A stretch of 14,393 nucleotides of DNA from Thiobacillus sp. (GTDB taxonomy: Bacteria; Pseudomonadota; Gammaproteobacteria; Burkholderiales; Thiobacillaceae). The notes beneath the pieces are model-generated. The model did no database searches. It was not told where the DNA came from and was given only the letters and a program-made list of their open reading frames with translations. The stretch covers positions 1-14,393 of the forward strand of contig JAABQU010000252.1 in NCBI GenBank assembly GCA_011391285.1. The letters run 5' to 3'. Within the stretch, counting starts at the first letter, position 1. Every line of letters begins with the position of its first letter. Both the position numbers and the translations under genes were made by a program. Positions 11,598-14,393 of this stretch are shown in pieces.

Positions 11598-12352
11598 TGC
11601 GCATCCTTCTTTCCAACGACGACGGCTACTACGCCCCTGGTCTCGCAGCGCTGGCGGCAGCCATGCAGGGCATGGGTGATATCACCGTGGTGGCACCCGA
11701 GCGCAACCGAAGTGGCGCCTCAAATTCGCTGACGCTCGACCGGCCATTGCACCTCAAGCAGGCGGCCAACGGTTTCCATTACGTGAATGGCACGCCGACC
11801 GATTGCGTGCATCTGGCGGTGACCGGCATGCTCGATCACGAACCGGACATGGTGGTCTCGGGCGTCAATCTCGGCCCCAACATGGGTGACGACACGGTGT
11901 ATTCGGGAACGGTGGCGGCGGCGATGGAAGGCTATCTGCTCGGCGTGCCGTCGATTGCCGTGTCGCTCGGCAGTTTCGAGGGTAAGTATTTTGAAACGGC
12001 AGCGAGCGTGGCGCGCGAACTGGCTGAACGTTTCCTCACAAAGTCAGAATTTTTACCCATGGGCGCACCGGTACTGCTCAATGTGAATGTGCCCGATGTG
12101 CCCTACGCTGAGCTGCAAGGTGTGCGGATTACCCGCCTGGGGCGTCGCCACAAGGCCGAGCCGGTGGTGAAGCAGGTGTCGCCCCGTGGCGAGACCGTGT
12201 ATTGGGTCGGCGCGGCCGGTGCGGCGGCCGATGCGGGCGAAGGGACGGATTTCCATGCGGTGGCCAACGGCTGGGTGTCGGTGACGCCCCTGCAGATCGA
12301 TCTGACCCACACCGGTCAGATGGATGCGCTGCGCGGGTGGCTGGTGTCATGA
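11597..12352 (+). CDS. surE: 5'/3'-nucleotidase SurE
   Basis: Metal-dependent nucleotidase and exopolyphosphatase linked to stationary-phase survival. The 251-residue product starts [16 protein letters not shown], with metal ligands Asp8 and Asp9, then [15 protein letters not shown] with the conserved Ser near residue 39, [14 protein letters not shown], and [20 protein letters not shown] (in part) carrying the Asn ligand. The length is normal. The start is GTG at 11597, sharing one base with the preceding [13 protein letters not shown] is the canonical family N-terminus. It overlaps pcm by four bases (ATGA). The surE-pcm-nlpD-rpoS order is the conserved arrangement of beta- and gammaproteobacteria. 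Confidence 0.96.
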   Translation: MRILLSNDDGYYAPGLAALAAAMQGMGDITVVAPERNRSGASNSLTLDRPLHLKQAANGFHYVNGTPTDCVHLAVTGMLDHEPDMVVSGVNLGPNMGDDTVYSGTVAAAMEGYLLGVPSIAVSLGSFEGKYFETAASVARELAERFLTKSEFLPMGAPVLLNVNVPDVPYAELQGVRITRLGRRHKAEPVVKQVSPRGETVYWVGAAGAAADAGEGTDFHAVANGWVSVTPLQIDLTHTGQMDALRGWLVS

Positions 12353-13014
12353 ACGCACTGGCGGCATTCCCCGGTGTGGGCATGACCTCAGAGCGCACGC
12401 GCACGCGCATGATCGAGCGTCTGCGCGAGCAGGGCATCCGTAACGAGCAGGTGCTCGCGGCGATGGCAGCCGTGCCGCGCCATATTTTTGTCGCCGAGGC
12501 GATGGCCCACCGTGCCTACGAGGACACGGCCTTGCCCTTGATTCTCGGTCAGACCATCTCGCAGCCCTACATCGTGGCGCGCATGATCGAGCTGTTGCTC
12601 GACGGCCGCGAGAAACTCGGCAAGACGCTCGAAATTGGTGCCGGTTGTGGCTACCAGACGGCGGTGTTGGCGCAACTGGCGCACGATGTGTTCGGCGTCG
12701 AACGGCTCGCGCCGCTGCTGGCGCGGGCGCGCGAGCATCTTAAACAACTCAGGCTGACGCGCATCCGGCTCAAGCACGCCGACGGCATGGGCGGCCTGCC
12801 CGAAGCGGCGCCGTTCGACAGTATCATTGTCGCGGCCGCCGGTGTCAGCGTACCGCAATCCCTGCGCGACCAACTCGCCATGGGTGGGCGGCTGATCATT
12901 CCGGTCGGCGGAGGAGAACAGGCTTTGGTGATGATCGAAAAAACCCCGCAGGGCTGGGCCGAAAATCGTTTCGACGCGGTGCGCTTTGTGCCGCTGTTGC
13001 CGGGAGTGGCATGA
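12349..13014 (+). CDS. pcm: Protein-L-isoaspartate O-methyltransferase
   Basis: Methylates isoaspartyl residues in aged proteins using S-adenosylmethionine, starting their repair. The 221-residue product carries the family block [19 protein letters not shown] (shown in part), the SAM-binding motif [16 protein letters not shown] (family form usually LEIGTGSGYQT; here Ala and Cys replace Thr and Ser), [10 protein letters not shown], and the end [10 protein letters not shown]. The start at 12349 overlaps the surE stop in ATGA; a second ATG at 12382 ([10 protein letters not shown]) is closer to the usual N-terminal length and may be the true start. The end overlaps nlpD. Pcm protects stationary-phase proteins, matching its position beside surE and rpoS. 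Confidence 0.95.
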   Translation: MNALAAFPGVGMTSERTRTRMIERLREQGIRNEQVLAAMAAVPRHIFVAEAMAHRAYEDTALPLILGQTISQPYIVARMIELLLDGREKLGKTLEIGAGCGYQTAVLAQLAHDVFGVERLAPLLARAREHLKQLRLTRIRLKHADGMGGLPEAAPFDSIIVAAAGVSVPQSLRDQLAMGGRLIIPVGGGEQALVMIEKTPQGWAENRFDAVRFVPLLPGVA

Positions 13015-14024
13015 TGTGGCACAACTTGATTGCCCCCTTGATCGCCTTGGTACTGCTGAGCCTGGCCGGTTGCGCCAGCAACGTGCCCGCGCCGGTGGCC
13101 GATGGCCGCAGCCCCACGCGCATCGAAGGCGCCGTGCCCGGCAAGCCGGCCGCACCAGCCGGCAAGATGTACACCGTCAAGCGGGGCGATACCCTCTACA
13201 GCATCGCGCGCGAACAGGGCGTCGACACGCGCGACCTGTCGGCGTGGAACAACCTCGACAGCAACAAACGCATCACCATCGGCCAGCAGTTGCTGGTCAG
13301 CGTACCGGGGCGCGTCGATACTTTATCCGCGCCGGCTGCTGAAGGCACCGTTGTGCAGCCGATCGCCATCGGCGGCCCCGTGGTTGCCCGCTCGCTCGAC
13401 AGTGCGCCTGACGCCGCCGTCCCGCCAGCGCCGACTTTACCTCCCGCTGCTCCTGCCAATAGCGACAGGCTCAAGCGTTCCCCGAAAGGCGGCAAGCTGC
13501 CGTATTCCGAGGAAAACCTCGCGCTGTTGAAGGCGCAGGCCGCAGCTCAGTCTCCGGTTGCCCAGACTGCTGCGGCCGCCCCGGCTGAAAAATTACCCGC
13601 CGAGAAAGTTGCCCCAGTGGTTGTCGCGCCGCCGCCGGCGGGCAATACCGACTGGGCCTGGCCGGCAACCGGCAAGCTCCTTGCAGGTTTCAGCGAGGGC
13701 GCCGACAGCAATCAGGAGTTGAGCAAGGGCATCGATATTGCCGGAAAAATTGGAGATCCCGTACAGGCTGCTGCGGCGGGCAAGGTGATTTACGTCGGCG
13801 TATTCCCCAAGCATGGCAACCTGGTCGTGGTCTTGCACAGTGGTGGCTACAGCTCCGTGTATGCCCACAATAGCCGCATCCTCGTCAAGGATGGACAGGC
13901 GGTGACGGCTGGCCAGAAGATCGCCGAACTCGGTAATTCCGATGCCGACCAGCCGAAGCTGCATTTCGAAGTGCGGCAGCAGGGCAAGCCGGTCGATCCT
14001 CTCAAGTTTCTGCCAAAGCGCTGA
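13011..14024 (+). CDS. nlpD: NlpD-type lipoprotein, LysM plus degenerate LytM domain
   Basis: Envelope lipoprotein that activates cell-wall amidases for daughter-cell separation. The 337-residue product has a signal peptide with lipobox LAGC (lipid Cys21), a LysM domain at about 53-96 ([16 protein letters not shown] to IGQQLLV), a Pro/Ala-rich linker, and a LytM/M23 domain at about 214-333. In that domain two zinc ligands of active peptidases are replaced: SKGIDIAG has Lys239 for His, and PKLHFE has Lys316 for the first His of HxH. This fits a non-catalytic amidase activator, as in enterobacterial NlpD. ATGATG gives two starts (13011, 13014); GGGAG at 13002-13006 favours the second by spacing. 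Copy 5 of the dispersed repeat encodes PPAPTL (138-143) in the linker. The rpoS ATG overlaps its stop; an rpoS promoter inside nlpD, as in E. coli, is possible but not identified. Confidence 0.94.
   Translation: MMWHNLIAPLIALVLLSLAGCASNVPAPVADGRSPTRIEGAVPGKPAAPAGKMYTVKRGDTLYSIAREQGVDTRDLSAWNNLDSNKRITIGQQLLVSVPGRVDTLSAPAAEGTVVQPIAIGGPVVARSLDSAPDAAVPPAPTLPPAAPANSDRLKRSPKGGKLPYSEENLALLKAQAAAQSPVAQTAAAAPAEKLPAEKVAPVVVAPPPAGNTDWAWPATGKLLAGFSEGADSNQELSKGIDIAGKIGDPVQAAAAGKVIYVGVFPKHGNLVVVLHSGGYSSVYAHNSRILVKDGQAVTAGQKIAELGNSDADQPKLHFEVRQQGKPVDPLKFLPKR
13416..13436 (-). repeat. Dispersed 21-base repeat, copy 5 (in nlpD)
   Basis: On the minus strand AA precedes A and GTCGGCGCTGGCGGGACGGC: an exact consensus match. 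It is antisense to nlpD and read as VPPAPTL in the linker. Confidence 0.88.
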
Positions 14025-14393
14025 TGGCAGACGTCGAAGCGAATGAGGGTAGCGAAGATCCTGCCGAAATCGCCCATGAACCCGCCGGCGAAGATGGCTT
14101 TCTCGAAGATGTCACCCAGCTTTACCTGAATGAAATCGGCGCCACGCCGCTGCTGAAGCCGGCCCGGGAACTGGCGCTGGCGCGCGCTACACGTGCCGGC
14201 GACTTTGCCGCCCGCCAGCAGATGATCGAGGCCAACCTGCGGCTGGTCGTCAGCGTCGCCAAGCACTACCAGCATCGCGGTGTTGCGCTCGACGACCTGA
14301 TCGAGGAGGGTAACCTTGGTCTGATTCACGCGCTGGAAAAATTTGATCCGGAACGCGGCTTCCGCTTTTCCACCTACGCGACGTGGTGGATCC
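14024..14393 (+). CDS. rpoS: RNA polymerase sigma factor RpoS, N-terminal part
   Basis: Stationary-phase and general stress sigma factor; only the first 123 codons are in the window. After an acidic N-terminus ([19 protein letters not shown]), region 1.2 reads [17 protein letters not shown], and region 2 reads [40 protein letters not shown] and [13 protein letters not shown] at the edge of the window, the -10 recognition region. This is the sigma-70 group signature. RpoS rather than RpoD is chosen for the short N-terminus and the surE-pcm-nlpD context. The ATG shares one base with the nlpD stop (TGATG), so translation is probably coupled. The start is firm; the 3' part is outside the window. 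Confidence 0.95.
   Translation, partial: MADVEANEGSEDPAEIAHEPAGEDGFLEDVTQLYLNEIGATPLLKPARELALARATRAGDFAARQQMIEANLRLVVSVAKHYQHRGVALDDLIEEGNLGLIHALEKFDPERGFRFSTYATWWI

Noticed and set aside
14388..14393. GGATCC at the window end as a cloning junction
   Set aside because: The bases are the expected Trp-Ile-(Arg) codons of rpoS; a BamHI site here is natural.
1..14393. tRNA, rRNA, CRISPR arrays, transposase genes
   Set aside because: No tRNA T-loop motif in a cloverleaf context, no rRNA-like stretch, no regularly spaced repeats and no transposase motifs were found; the five repeat copies are irregularly spaced and lie inside genes.

Overview
The window is GC-rich, tightly packed chromosomal DNA from a betaproteobacterium, probably Rhodocyclales. 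I infer this from the gene content (ctaB-ctaA, xseA next to an iron-type sodB, ompR-envZ, and surE-pcm-nlpD-rpoS) and from the protein sequences; the order-level call is moderate.

Layout. (1) 1-1288, plus strand: end of ctaB (heme O synthase), then ctaA (heme A synthase), the two heme A steps for cytochrome oxidase. (2) 1330-4332, minus strand: read in transcription order, xseA (exonuclease VII large subunit), a DUF4160-DUF2442 gene pair, sodB with a strong terminator, and a small two-helix membrane protein. (3) 4333-4640: a 308-base AT-rich gap with facing DnaA boxes. (4) 4641-6617, plus: a cytoplasmic protein made of about 16 Sel1 repeats. (5) 6614-8719, minus: ompR-envZ two-component system, convergent with the Sel1 gene. 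(6) 8842-9147, plus: a small exported Gln/Arg/Met-rich protein divergent from ompR. (7) 9189-14393, plus: tsaB, rimI, a family 4-type uracil-DNA glycosylase, an isochorismatase-like hydrolase, surE, pcm, nlpD and the start of rpoS, packed with 0-9 base gaps or small overlaps. This run joins translation upkeep (t6A, ribosomal acetylation), DNA and protein repair, cell-wall amidase activation and the stationary-phase sigma factor.

Two observations stand out. First, a 20-21 base sequence (GTCGGCGCTGGCGRGACGGC) occurs five times in 10 kb, always inside genes (xseA, twice in envZ, tsaB, nlpD), on both strands and in three reading frames, so it is kept as DNA and not as a peptide. It may be a genome-wide signal such as an uptake sequence or a dispersed mini-element. 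Second, the DUF4160-DUF2442 pair sits between the intact 3' end of xseA and a diverged second copy of that 3' end just upstream of sodB. The pair also has lower GC than its neighbours. This looks like insertion of a foreign module at the xseA terminus that supplied a replacement gene end.

No tRNA, rRNA, CRISPR array, transposase or insertion sequence was seen.
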